From: Magnaporthiopsis rhizophila
Taxonomy: Eukaryota; Ascomycota; Sordariomycetes; Magnaporthales; Magnaporthaceae
DNA: 64,000 bases
Assembly: GCA_003049465.1 (NCBI GenBank)
Contig: PYSS01000083.1
Span: forward strand, 62,001-126,000
Reading direction: 5' to 3'
The notes under the pieces are model-generated. The model was not told the origin of the DNA, did not search any database, and saw only the letters and a program-made list of their open reading frames with translations. The position numbers were made by a program, and so were the translations under genes. This document shows, one piece after another, positions 1 to 10,359 of this stretch (positions within the stretch are counted from its first letter, which is position 1; the number at the start of each line of letters is the position of its first letter).

Positions 1-2700
1 GATCCTCTCGCTCCGGACGTTGTCACGGCTTCTCCTCCAGTGACCGCTGAGGATCCTCCCGCTCCAGACGTTGTCACGGCTTCTCCTCCGGTGACCGCTG
101 AAGATGACGCTGCCTCTGGCGGCGTTGTCGATCCCGGTCCGGCGGCAGCTGAGGACGCCTCCGGCTCTGACAGCGTCATCGATCCTGGTCCCGCCACACT
201 AAAGGATTCCTCGGCCTCTATTGGCAGTGTCCTTCCCGTCGCAGCGGGAGATGAAGATACCTCTGCCTCCACCTCTGGCACCGTCATCAATCACGGCTCC
301 GCCACACCAAATGGCTCCTCCGGCTCTGTCGATTCCGGTCCGGCGGCCGCCGAGGACGCCTCCGGCTCTGGCAACGTCATCGACCATGGCCCCGCCACTC
401 CAAAGGACTCCTCCGTGTCCGCTGGCAGTGTCCTTCCTGTCGCCACGACAATTGAAGATACTTCTGCGTCTGCCTCTGGCAGCGTTACCGGTCATGGCCC
501 CGCCACTCCAGAGGACTCCTCCGTGTCCGCTGGTAGCGTCCTCGATCCTACATCTCCAGCTGTCGCTGGGGATGTTCCCGCGTCTGCCTCTGGCAGCGCT
601 CAGGATCCTGGTTCAATCACGCCAAAGGGTTCCTCGATTTCCACTGGCAGTGTCCGTCCTGTCGCAGTGACGGCCGGAGATGTCCCAGCGTTTGCCTCTG
701 GCAGCGTTCAGGATCCTGGTTCAGTCACGCCAGAGGTTCCCTCCATGTCCTCCGGCAGCGTCACAAATCCTGATGGTCCAGCGACAGCCGGAGATCTTCC
801 TGCGTCTGCCTCTGGCAGTGTCCCACCTGCCGCAGCGGCAGGTGAAGATATCTCTGCGTCTGCCTCTGCCGGCGTTATCAATCCTGGTTCAGCCACGCCA
901 AATGGTCCGGCGACAACTGGAGACATCCCCGCGCCCGCCTCTGCCGGCGTCATCGATCCTGATTCCGGTTCCTCCCCGCCCATCGGCACCGTCAGCACTG
1001 CTCTCGGTACCCCTGAGGATCCGCTGGCGCCTGGCAGCATTGTGGATCGTGAACCAGTCGCGCCCGAGGGCTCCAGGGGTCCCGGTGCCGAGGCTTCCAT
1101 CTCGTCCGACAAGAAGCTGCTTCCAACCACTCCTCCGGCCGAGCCCGATCGTGGCGACTTCTTGGTTGTCCAGGGTGGAAGGCCTAGAGTGGTGTGTGGT
1201 GATGGCCAGCAAACCAACCACGGCAGCGGTACCAGCGCGGTCTCGCGCTTCGGCGTGCGAGCACCAACGGAAAAGGAGAAAATGGGCGTCGATGAATTCA
1301 GTCGGAAGCTCCTGGCGATGACCGGCCAAAAGATGTTCGTCTTGATGAGGGAACCGGACCGGGATGAGGTGGTTCCTCCAGATGAGGCTGGCCTGTCGTC
1401 CGGCTCCCGCGAGATCATCTGCCCCAAGCCCTACAGTCCGGAGATGAAGGCCTATTGCGACACGCTTGATGGCCTGGTCGACTCCCCAGCAGAGGACGAT
1501 CAGGGCGCCGGACGGCCTGAGCAGCAAGCGATGGACTATTCCACAACGTGCGGAAATGGGTCGTGGTGTCCTGGTTGCCTCGGCTACCCAAGCGTGATGC
1601 CAACCATCCACGAGGAGCGTGTCTGGTCGGCGCCGTCCGCCATGGACATCCACCGGCAGAGGATGGCTCTCGGTATGAGTCTCCCCACGGCTCGGGTGGG
1701 CCCGATGGACTGGACCGGCCCCTTTGGACGGCACGCCATGGCGCAGGAGGGGCGCACGCGGCGGACGTCATCGACTGTTGCGGTTCACAACATGGCCGGA
1801 CCGACGAGTGGTCCGAGGCGACAGTCGTACACGACGGCACTGCGCGGGATGCCGCCGCGCACCTTCAAGCAGCAGCTCAAGCCATACAACGGACGACTGA
1901 GCAACGACAACTGGCTCCACGTGGCCTTGAGGCCCTTTGTCCTTCTGACATACCCCGCCGTCCTCTGGGCGGCGCTGGTCTACGCCTGCTCCATGGGCTG
2001 GCTTGTCGTTCTGTCCCAGTCTGTCGCGGCGGTCTTCATCCAGGGGTCTTACCAATTCAGCGAGCTCCAGATGGGCCTCACGTACCTCTCGCCGTTCATC
2101 GGTAGCATTCTCGGAACCGCCATCGCGGGCATGATCTCGGACGTTATTGTGAAGAAGGCAAGTCTCTCCGATCAACAGCCCGTCCGCCCCTGAGCCCCAC
2201 CATTCATGGTTGACGTGACTAACGGCAAGCAACTGCAGATGGCACGACTCAACGGAGGCATCTACGAGCCAGAGTTCCGGCTCATCATTGCCCTGCCGGT
2301 TCTGATCACCACAGTTCTCGGCCTCATCGGCTTCGGCTGGTCGGCCCAAGGCGAGAAGCACTGGATGGTGCCCACCTTCTTCTTCGGCCTCATCTCTCTG
2401 GGCTGTTCCATGGGTTCGACCACGGCCATCACGTTTGTGGTGGACAGCTACCGACAGTACAGCGGCGAGGCCCTCGTGGCCGTCAACTTTCTCAAGAACC
2501 TCCACGGCCTGGTGTTTTCTCTCTTCTTCATGGGCTGGTTCGCCACCGACGGCAGCCAGCGCGTGTTTCTCATCCTGGGCATCGCTCACTTCGCGTTGAT
2601 GCTCACGGCAATACCCATGTACGTGTTTGGCAAGCGGGCGAGGATGTGGACTGTGAGGAAGAACTACGTGGAGAGGTTCTGGCACAAGTCTCGGAAGTGA
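1..2700 (+). CDS. MFS transporter, C-terminal half with long repeat loop (5' truncated)
   Basis: The reading frame is open from base 1, so the gene starts outside the window. Exon 1 ends at 2157. A GC-AG intron (2158-2238, donor GCAAGT, branch GACTAAC) joins in frame to an exon ending at 2700. The last ~250 residues hold six hydrophobic segments like TM7-TM12 of fungal DHA1-type drug/polyamine transporters: linker KPYNGRLSNDNW, then LRPFVLLTYPAVLWA (TM7), LTYLSPFIGSILG (TM8), and NGGIYEPEFRL before TM9. Upstream are about 350 residues of degenerate 36-38-residue repeats rich in Ser, Ala, Pro and Gly, then ~200 unrecognised residues. By position this would be the central cytoplasmic loop, far longer than usual. 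The N-terminal six segments are presumed to lie upstream. Substrate is unknown. The transporter identity is secure; that the repeats belong to the same protein rests on the uninterrupted frame. Confidence 0.8.
115..970 (+). repeat. coding minisatellite, ~110-bp degenerate units
   Basis: Within the MFS frame the protein repeats a pattern like VIDPGPATPKDSS-SAGSVLPVA-EDTSASASGS. Units of 36-38 codons recur around 175, 385, 490, 600 and 710, with shortened units between and after them. All length changes keep the frame, which suggests selection for an open frame. Confidence 0.8.
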
Positions 2701-3570
2701 GGTTGCTGGACTGCCGTCCGGTGCTCCATCCCACAGGTCTTGTTATTTCCATCTCCGAACCGCCACCCCTCTCTCGTCGGCTGAACAAAGGCCAGGACAT
2801 GCCTGGTTTTGCATTTCTTATCAGCTCTTTTCCTCCAGCTCCTCGCCAGGACATGACTGCTACTTGTTTTCTTGTCAGCTTTTTGCTCTCTCTTTTCGTC
2901 GGTCCGACAAGGCCAGTACATGTCTGGTTGTCGTTTTCATCAGCTGTCTCACCCAAGCATACGGCCAGGACATGACCGGCTCTCGTTTTTTTTATCACCC
3001 CCTCTGATCTTCTCTTGGCCTAGCCAAGGCGAGGACACGACCTGATTTCATCATCTGTTAGCTCTTCTCTGCACAAGGCTCGGCCTTGACACACTGCCAG
3101 GACATGTCTGGCTTCCATCGTCTATCATCTTTCTTCGACCCGACACTCCTCGGCCAGACAAGGCCAGGACAAGACTAGGACTCATTTTCTGTCGGCGCGT
3201 TCTCACTCAAGACACGGCGTGGAGGAGATTGGTTTTCTTTTGTCATGGTTCGCTTCTGGGACGCAAGGGATTCAACACAGAATTGATAGCTCCGGCTTCA
3301 ACGCCGACGACACAGTATAATTAACCTAGATTGACCTCAAGATTCGCTTTTTCTGTCGCCCATCACCATTTCGAGAATTGTGCAAGCCGAGCAAAGTTGT
3401 GCGTGTTTTATGCATCGGGTTGTGTCAGGGTTGTGCATCGTTCGTGTGTGTGCATAGAATTGTGCACGAAATTTTTCCGCGCCCCGCAATCCCAGCAGGA
3501 AGAGCAACAGCACTTACAAGCAGGGAAAAAAAAAAAAACAGACGAAGAAAGAAAAACAAGCAAAGAAAAC
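2701..3570. other. intergenic, MFS 3' side and Elp6 5' side
   Basis: No gene seen. The first half carries a seven-copy degenerate tandem repeat (listed separately). The second half is the Elp6 leader, with A-rich runs just before the start codon. Confidence 0.7.
2791..3180. repeat. seven-copy tandem repeat with GCCAGGACATG core
   Basis: The core GCCAGGACATG(A/T/C)CTG or a close variant occurs at 2791, 2845, 2912, 2964, 3029, 3096 and 3163, so spacing is 52-67 bp. Each core is followed by a pyrimidine-rich stretch that usually contains TCAGCT or TCATCT. It starts about 90 bp after the MFS stop codon, so part of it may be in that 3' UTR. Confidence 0.8.
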
Positions 3571-4706
3571 ATGGCAAGTAGACTGCCTTCGCTCCTCGAG
3601 CAGTACCTCGCGCTCCCGCCCGAGGCAGCGCTGATCATGGTGACGGGCGTCGTGGGCGCGAGCACCAACTGGCTGGTGCTGCGGTACCTGTGCAGTTTCC
3701 TGGGCGGTTCGCCGGCGGGTGGTGGTGGTGGTGATGACGACGACGGCGACGGTGACGACGACGGCGACGACGACACGGCCGTGCTACTGGTCAGTTTCAT
3801 GCGGGATTACTCGTTCTGGAGAGATGGTGCCGGCAGGCTTGTAGGTTCTTTTTTTTTTTTTTTTTTTTTTTCTCGTTTGTTTTTTTGGACTCTGTGTCAC
3901 ATCCAGTCATCACGTGGAGAACAACCATGATTATGATGAGAAACTCGACGGAAAAAAAAAAAAAGTTCATCTACGGCGTAAATTAGAGTTGTAAGCTGCT
4001 AACATCTTTTCATGCGTTACAGGGCGTAGACCTGGAAGCCCTTGGCCGCAAACGCCGCTTCAGCTTCCTGGACGGCCTGACGTGCCTCTTTAGCAGCGAC
4101 GGCCCAGTCTCGGTCTCACAGCAGCAGCATCCCAAACCGCTCACGTGGAGCGGCGGCGGCAGCAGCAGCAGCAGCAGCAGCATCACGGCATCCATCATCG
4201 ACGCGCTCGAGGCGCTGCAGCAGCAGCAGAACAAGACGAAAAAAAAGCCCATCCTCATCGTCGACCAGCCGGATCTGCTGCTTGCTGCCACGGCGACGAC
4301 CACGACCACGACCACGGACGTGCGCGACATGCTGCTCGATGCGCGGGAGCGGGCGCATGCGGCCGTGGTGACGCTGGCGGCGGACGGGCCGCTCGTGAAA
4401 GCAGCAGCAGCAGCGGCGTCGGCGGAGCAGCAGCAGCAGGGACAACAGGGACAGGGACAGCAGCAGGGCACGCGGCTGGAGCGGGCGCACGCAGCGCTGA
4501 CGCTGGCTGTGGCGCACGAGGCGGATATCCTGCTGAGCTTGCGGCTGCTGGACACGGGCACCGCGGGCCATGTGGGCGGGGTTCTGAGGATTACGCGCGG
4601 AGGCGGTGGCGGAGGCGGCGGCGGTGGGCTGCATGTCGAGGAGCACGAGTATCTGTATCGCGTCGGCGGCGACGGTGGCGTAAGGGTGTTTGAGCGAGGG
4701 CAGTAA
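3571..4706 (+). CDS. ELP6: Elongator complex subunit 6
   Basis: Two exons, 3571-3840 and 4023-4706, with a 182-nt phase-0 intron containing a long T run; 317 residues. Elp6 is a RecA-like ATPase-fold subunit of the Elp4-5-6 ring of Elongator, which modifies wobble uridines of tRNAs. Family-like segments are LPPEAALIMVTGVVGASTNWL near the N-terminus, the SFMRDYSFWRDGAGRL strand and helix, GVDLEALGRKRRFSFLDGL directly after the splice, and PILIVDQPDLLLA. The join restores the conserved sequence across the intron. Oddities are a Gly/Asp linker (GGGGDDDDGDGDDDGDDD), Ser, Thr and Gln tracts made from GCA/CAG repeats, and a Gly10 run near the C-terminus. These low-complexity inserts are not typical of the family. 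The gene converges on eL37, 452 bp away. Confidence 0.85.
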
Positions 4707-5158
4707 ACGGGCAGGACGTCTACGGGCTAGCAGTATAGCACACATAGATCAAAGCTGTGAGCATACGACACTGAAACACGGCCGTCAAGCAGAGACATGA
4801 TACCAACACGTCGTTTGTCCTTTCGCTTTATTTGATGATGCCCGAACGAGATATGCTTAACGCCGTGACCGAGTCTCGACCATCACACACGACGGTCGAG
4901 AGCGGTCCCCCTTTTTCCCATTTCTGAAGCAACCAGACGACGACCACGACGACCAAAACCCAGCCCTTTGCGCATGGCGCGGAGCAGTCCCTTTTCCGGG
5001 GACTGATTGTGTGTGTGTGTGTGTGTGTTGTTTGTGTGTGTGTGATTTGAGAGGATGATGAAGGAAAAAATAAAACCGTCTCTTTGGTCCTGGCTCAGTT
5101 CACAAAGAATAGGAAACCGTCAACGCCCCGCCCCAAATCCCGACAGCCCCTGCTCACC
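4707..5158. other. intergenic between convergent Elp6 and eL37
   Basis: Holds both 3' UTRs. A GT dinucleotide run spans about 5009-5043. No gene seen. Confidence 0.7.
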
Positions 5159-5854
5159 TCACGACGAGGTGGCAGTGGCAGCGGCAGAGTTGGGACCGCG
5201 CGAGTCCTTGGGGGCGCCCGTCTGGAAGCCGTTCTTGAACTTGCGCGGGACGGAGCCGAGGTACCGCATGCGGCCGGTGCCCGTGGTCTTTCTCCGCTTG
5301 GCCTTCTCGCTCCAGTTGTCTGCTCGGTGGGCGTTCTTGCGGTTAGCACTTGAGCAAGCAGGCAGCCCGTCACGTGGAGCTCTGGGCCTGTGTATGCGGT
5401 CGCAGATCGTGGAAAGGGCGGACAACATACACTTCCGGGTCTTGGCGGCAGGGTAGCCGCACGAGGCGCAGGTGTGCTTCTGGACGTGCAGAGAGCGGCG
5501 ACCTGTGGTGGGAAGGCTTCCTATCAGTCGCGCTTTCCTTTGAAGCATCTGTATCCAGTCCAACACCACGCTGGCACGATCTCCAAGCCCCAATTCCCAC
5601 GCAGACGCGTGACAATCCTGCAATGCAGCGAGTCCCCGTTCACATCGCATGCCCAGCGTGGTGTTTCGAACGAAGTCGTGTCTGGAAAAAATCGAGGACT
5701 AACCGCAACGACGGCACAGAGTGTGCGACTTGTTGTGGCGCTTTCCGAAGCTGGAGGTTCCCTTCGCTGTTCATCGAGGATTCGTCAGTGCACTGATCCC
5801 CTCGACTGCGTCGCTGGTCGTTTGATGCGGGATCGAGAGCAGTCACGTACTCAT
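5159..5854 (-). CDS. RPL37: 60S ribosomal protein eL37
   Basis: Four exons on the minus strand: 5854-5851 (only ATGA), 5766-5704, 5502-5431 and 5319-5159; 99 residues. All splice sites were chosen because they rebuild the near-invariant eL37 sequence, starting MTKGTSSFGKRHNKSHTLC. It is a small basic 60S protein with a zinc ribbon: Cys19, Cys22, Cys34 and Cys37 are all present. The central QKHTCASCGYPAAKTRK and SEKAKRRKTTGTGRMRYL blocks are intact. The C-terminal tail after KNGF is Ser/Ala/Thr-rich, as in other filamentous fungi. Intron 2 (5703-5503) holds a strong inverted repeat, listed separately. The four-base first exon makes this gene easy to misannotate. Confidence 0.93.
5562..5665 (-). 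ncRNA. predicted structured element inside eL37 intron 2
   Basis: A perfect 13-bp inverted repeat, AACACCACGCTGG at 5562-5574 and its complement at 5653-5665, encloses 78 nt. The loop contains two further short hairpins: CACGC/GCGTG (5598-5602 with 5607-5611) and CTGC/GCAG (5618-5621 with 5625-5628). This would fold as a branched structure in the pre-mRNA. I see no convincing C/D or H/ACA boxes. Function is unknown; a splicing-control structure is one possibility. Confidence 0.45.
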
Positions 5855-6068
5855 TGTGGCGGTATTTCTGGAGGGCAAGAGGTTAGTTGACTTGCGATTG
5901 AGCACGAGATTCCGAGGAGACCTTCGAAGGAGCAAGAAACGAACCTCTACAAACCTGGGCGGGACGTGAAAGTAGGTTCTTGGTCAATTGTTGTTGGCGT
6001 CGCAAAAAGCTGGGCTCTCCAGAATGAATTTCTTGTTGTGGGGGAGTGTTCCGCCCGCTGGTTACGAG

Positions 6069-6078
6069 TAGGGCTTCT
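6069..6078 (-). promoter_or_regulatory. AGAAGCCCTA element upstream of eL37
   Basis: Read on the minus strand, the 10-mer lies about 215 bp before the eL37 start codon. The identical 10-mer lies 205 bp before the eS1 start (32901-32910) in the same orientation relative to the gene. It resembles the CCCTA-type elements known from fungal and plant ribosomal protein promoters. Confidence 0.4.
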
Positions 6079-7339
6079 GACTAATCGGCCAATGCGTTGT
6101 GGCTGGTGGCCGGGCTGGTGGATAGTGGATAGTGGCTGGTGGTCGGTGACTGGGCACGACAGCCAAGAATTAAATGGGGTTGAAGCAGCCGACTTTTTTT
6201 TTTTTTTTTTGAGATGGTGTCGGCTCTTGTTCAATTTTTGCTGGGGACTGGTGGCTGGGCTGGTGCCTAGTGGCTAGTGGCTGGTGGCTGCTAGCTGTGG
6301 TGGAGAAGCAGAAATTTTCTGCCAATAAAACTTTGGCAAGTCCGGAGCTCCGACTTTTGGCAACACCATTCGCGTTTCTGCACTTTGACGACCGCTTCAG
6401 CCCTTCCTCTCACACGTTCCCCCGCCGACGTCCTCGCTCGTCTCTCCGGCGCATGGGAAAATCCCGCACAGGTCTGTTGGGTGGCGGCGGCACAGTCCTG
6501 CCAGCTTAGACCTCCCGGAGAAGTCCTCTCAGACCAGAGCAGCCCAGAGCAGCCACGGCGCCGTCTGCCAGCCAGACTTGACCCGCGACTAGGCGCTCAC
6601 ACCTTTCAGCCTGCAAGCACAGTCGAGCCGGCCAGCGTCACCTTCCTCACCCTCCTCCTCTTCTCAATGAGCAAGTTTCTGCAGAATGCTGTGCCACCAT
6701 ACCATGCCCATGGTGCTCACCCTTCCCCTCCCCTATATGATGAGAAAAATTGGTCCGTGTTTCGGAGCAGCTTAAGACCCTGCAGATGACGACCAAACAA
6801 GCACTATGTGCACCTCTGATTACCCTTTGGCCTTGATGGCTGCACCATCACACCCTCGTCACGAGGTAGAAGCCAGGAAGTTTGCCTGTAGTGTGGTGTG
6901 CGCCATGTTTATCACGCTTCTACACCTTTCTCGCACCCGAGGCGAGCACATGCTGCCGCATCTCTCCCAGGAAGGCATGTGTCTCCTGCTGCACGACGGA
7001 CGGCTCGCGAAGAGGCGGAGATTGTACCATCACGGCCGGCGACAGGACCAAACAGAATAGCACCGAGCACAGCCGAATACGATGGGCAGGCAGGCGGCCG
7101 TCCGAAATGTCAGCGAGTTCTCGTGGTGTCAGGTGGCCATCTCGCTCGGCCCGTTGGACCAAGTGGTGATGGTGTCTAGACTCCAGAGTGGCCGGAAGCG
7201 TGCTTCTCCGGTCGGCCCTGGCTCCCAGCCGCGTATTCGCCAGCATCGGTCCGACGGGGATCGGAATCCTCTCATGTGGGCATGTCAAGCGAGGAAGCAA
7301 ACACGCCAGCGCTGCGCATCGTCACCATGCCGGGCTCGG

Positions 7340-8620
7340 GAGTCTGCAGCGGCGTCATTTGATGTGTTATTGTTTGCCATGGCGGCGGTGATTGTCCATG
7401 ACCGAGAATATCGCGGATACTTGCGGCGGCGACTGATGTGTCATGATTTGCCATGGCGGCGGTGATGGCCCGACACCGAATGTGTCGGGATGCCGCAGCG
7501 GCGGTCTGTGAATGAGTGGTGGTTTAGCGTGACGGACGAGAAGTCGCACTTTGGCCGTCGCCGAGATATATCGGATAGGATAGTTGCAGCGACTAATATG
7601 TTATAGATTTATTACGGCGACGGTGATGATCCAATACGGAACACATCGGGATTCTGCACCGGCGGTTTGTGATGAGTGATTATTCGGCGTGGCGGATGAG
7701 AAGAGCCGCACTAATCGTCACCGAAATATATCGGATAGCTGCAGAGGCAATGATGAGTGCTGGGAGTCCACGGCGGCATGTGATGGCCATCACGAATAGC
7801 TCAGGTGCTTGCAGCAGCGGCATGTGATGGTGACGGTAGCTGAAAGTTACGGCTGCCGATATCGTCCATAACTAATATGTCGGGTGTTTTGCAGCGGTGA
7901 CTAATGTGTGAAGGTAGAAGCGGTGGCCACCGAAAAACGAATAACGGTGACCTCCCATACAAAATCCGTAGCGCGTCACTGGTCCGCGTTTTTCTTTTGG
8001 TCAACGTGCCAGTGTGCTCCGTTACTGACAGCTCGGGTGCTTGCAGCAGCGACATGTGATGGTGACGGCAGCTGAAAGTTACGGCTGCCGATGTGGTCCA
8101 TTGCTAATGTGTCGGGTGCTTGCGGCAGCGGCTGATGTGTGAAGGTAGCAGCGGTGGCCGTGATACTCGGCCACCGATATGCCGGGCGCTGGCAGCAGCG
8201 ATACGTGATGGTAACGGTAGCTTGAAGTTACGGCGGCCGGTAAACCCCGTTACCGATATGCCGGGTGCTTGCAGCAGCCGCATATAATGGTAACGTAGCT
8301 TGAACCCACGGCGGGCCGATATGGTCCATCACCGATATGTCAGGTGCTTGCAGCGGCGAGTGATGTGTGAAGGTGGCCGCGGTGGCCAGTATGCGCCGTC
8401 ACCGGTATGGCGGGTGCTTACAGCAGCGATATGTGATTATGACGGCAGCCGGAAGTCACGGCGGTCGGTAAACCCCGCACGTGCCCCGTACTGGGATCTT
8501 GCAGCAGCAGCAGCATCGATGCTACCGACATGTCGGATACTTGCAGCTGTGGTCTGTGGCCTGTGGTCTGTGTCCGTCCGCCATGCACCGTCATTCGATA
8601 TATCGGATACTTGCAGCGTT
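7340..8620. repeat. ~75-bp satellite array with near-palindromic sites
   Basis: About 16-17 diverged units of 66-85 bp. Each begins with a near-palindrome of the form CCGAYATRTCGG, followed by RTRCTTGCAGCRGCG, then a GATGTGATGGTRACGG-type stretch. Palindromic starts are clear around 7402, 7472, 7563, 7720, 8178, 8253, 8331, 8401, 8527 and 8593. The copies at 8527 (CCGACATGTCGG) and 8593 (CGATATATCG) are perfect palindromes. CTTGCAGC-type sequences are clear at 7811, 8038, 8268, 8346, 8498 and 8540. No coding frame persists through the array. Confidence 0.8.
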
Positions 8621-8642
8621 TTAGCAAGGCGGGCACTTTTGA

Positions 8643-8740
8643 CGCTAAACCCAAGGGGAAAGGTTTGGCTTTTGGTTTCGGGGTACGCTAGAACCCAAGG
8701 GGAAAGTTGAGCTTGCGGACGCTAGAACCCAAGAGGAAAC
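8643..8740. repeat. triplicated CGCTAGAACCCAAGGGGAAAG motif
   Basis: Near-identical 20-21-bp copies begin at 8643, 8686 and 8720, directly after the satellite. A TGCC run follows at about 8972-8990. Confidence 0.7.
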
Positions 8741-9596
8741 GAGTCTTTGTGGCACCAAGCACCAGCACGGGCAAAGACGCACGCACACCCAGGCGTGTGG
8801 CAAGGCCCTTGCATCCATGCATCGTCAGACGGGTGCTTGCAGGAGGGCGGTTGGTAAGCAAAACAATGGGCGGGGTCGCGCGTAATACAATGGCGCCATG
8901 CCATGCAGGTCGGGCAAAGATGAAAGAAAAAAGTTGTTTGCTTTTCCTGGGGGTGTCGGATACGTGCCTGTCTGCCTGCCTGCCTGCCTGGTGTGGTCTG
9001 GTGTGCCAAAAGTCGTATGTACCGGTACCTCGACCTAGCAACTCTGGCGGTTTGCTCTGCTCTGCTCTGTGTGTCCAGGGGCCGGCTGCGTGGCGTGGCG
9101 GGGTCGGACAACGGACAACCCCGCATTCAATGACGGCCGACACAGATAAACGTTAGTGATGGAGGCATCACACCCGACAGCAGGGCCGCCGATATCGCTG
9201 GTGTCTTTGTCTGGGCAGGGGATGGGTATCTGTCGTTGCCCCCGGGTTCTGAGCCCTCGCCGTCTCTCGTCGCTTTTTCTTTGTGTTCTTCTGGCTTGTC
9301 GTGAAAAGTGGCAGGCACTTTGGGGCATGGAAAACTTAATTGCCGCTCTCCCCGATCTCCCCGCAGCTGTTTTGTTGATTAGCGAGAATTACATAACGGG
9401 GAGATGAGTGGATTGCTTGCTCAGCGATTAGAGATGGCGAGCGTCTGATTCGTGATGGACCGGACGAGGGACGACAGATCTGTTGTATTTAGGTCGGGGC
9501 TGGTAGTTTCAACGCAGCGAATGTTTTCACGTTGTCTTGCGTGCCGTGAGAATTCAAACCCACACGTAGAAACGAGGGCAGAAACAAAACACTAAA

Positions 9597-10322
9597 ATGG
9601 CACCAAACACGGCCACAATCCCACCCCTCCTCGACCTGACAATCGACAACATAACGCCCAACACGCTGCTCATCAACTCGCAGACTCCCTCGGCGCGGCT
9701 GCGCTACCTCATGTCGCGGCTGGTGACGCACCTGCACGACTTTGCGCGCGAGACGCGCCTCAGCACGTCCGAGTGGATGAACGCCATCACGTTTTTGATC
9801 GCCACGGGGCAGATCTGCTCCGCCGAGCGGAACGAGTTCATTCTCTTGTCCGACATACTCGGCCTCTCGCTCCTGGTCGACAACCTGAACCACCCGACGC
9901 CGCCGGGTGCCACCGAGGGGACGGTCCTGGGCCCGTTCCACACGCACGCGGCGCCCGAGTTGCCCAATGGGGCGTCCATGAGCTCTGACCCGGAGGGCGA
10001 GGCCATGCTCGCCGTGTGTACCGTGCGCGACAAGGCCGGAAACCCCCTGGCGGGGGTTAAGATCGACATCTGGGAGACGGACAGCACGGGACACTACGAC
10101 GTGCAGCACGCCGACAGGAACGGACAGCCGAGCGAGAGGTGCGTGATGCGGTCTGACGAGGAGGGCAAGTTTTGGTTCAAGGGCATCAAGCCCGTCAGCT
10201 ATCCGATCCCCAACGACGGGCCTGTGGGGAAGCTGCTGGAGAAGCTGGGGAGGCACTGCTGGAGGCCTGCGCATGTGCACTTCATGTTTGAGAAGGCGGG
10301 GATGGAGAAGCTGATCACGTAC

Positions 10323-10359
<37 letters not shown>

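Larger units (their letters stand above)
5855..9596. other. long intergenic region
   Basis: Contains the eL37 promoter side, a T16 run near 6194, GGTGGCTGG-type simple sequence at 6100-6300, the 7.34-8.62 kb satellite and a small triplicated motif at 8643-8740. Short open frames here match no family I recognise. Confidence 0.65.

Noticed and set aside
7340..8620. CRISPR-like array
   Set aside because: The periodic ~75-bp structure has no invariant short repeat with unique spacers, and the organism is a eukaryote; it is a diverged satellite.
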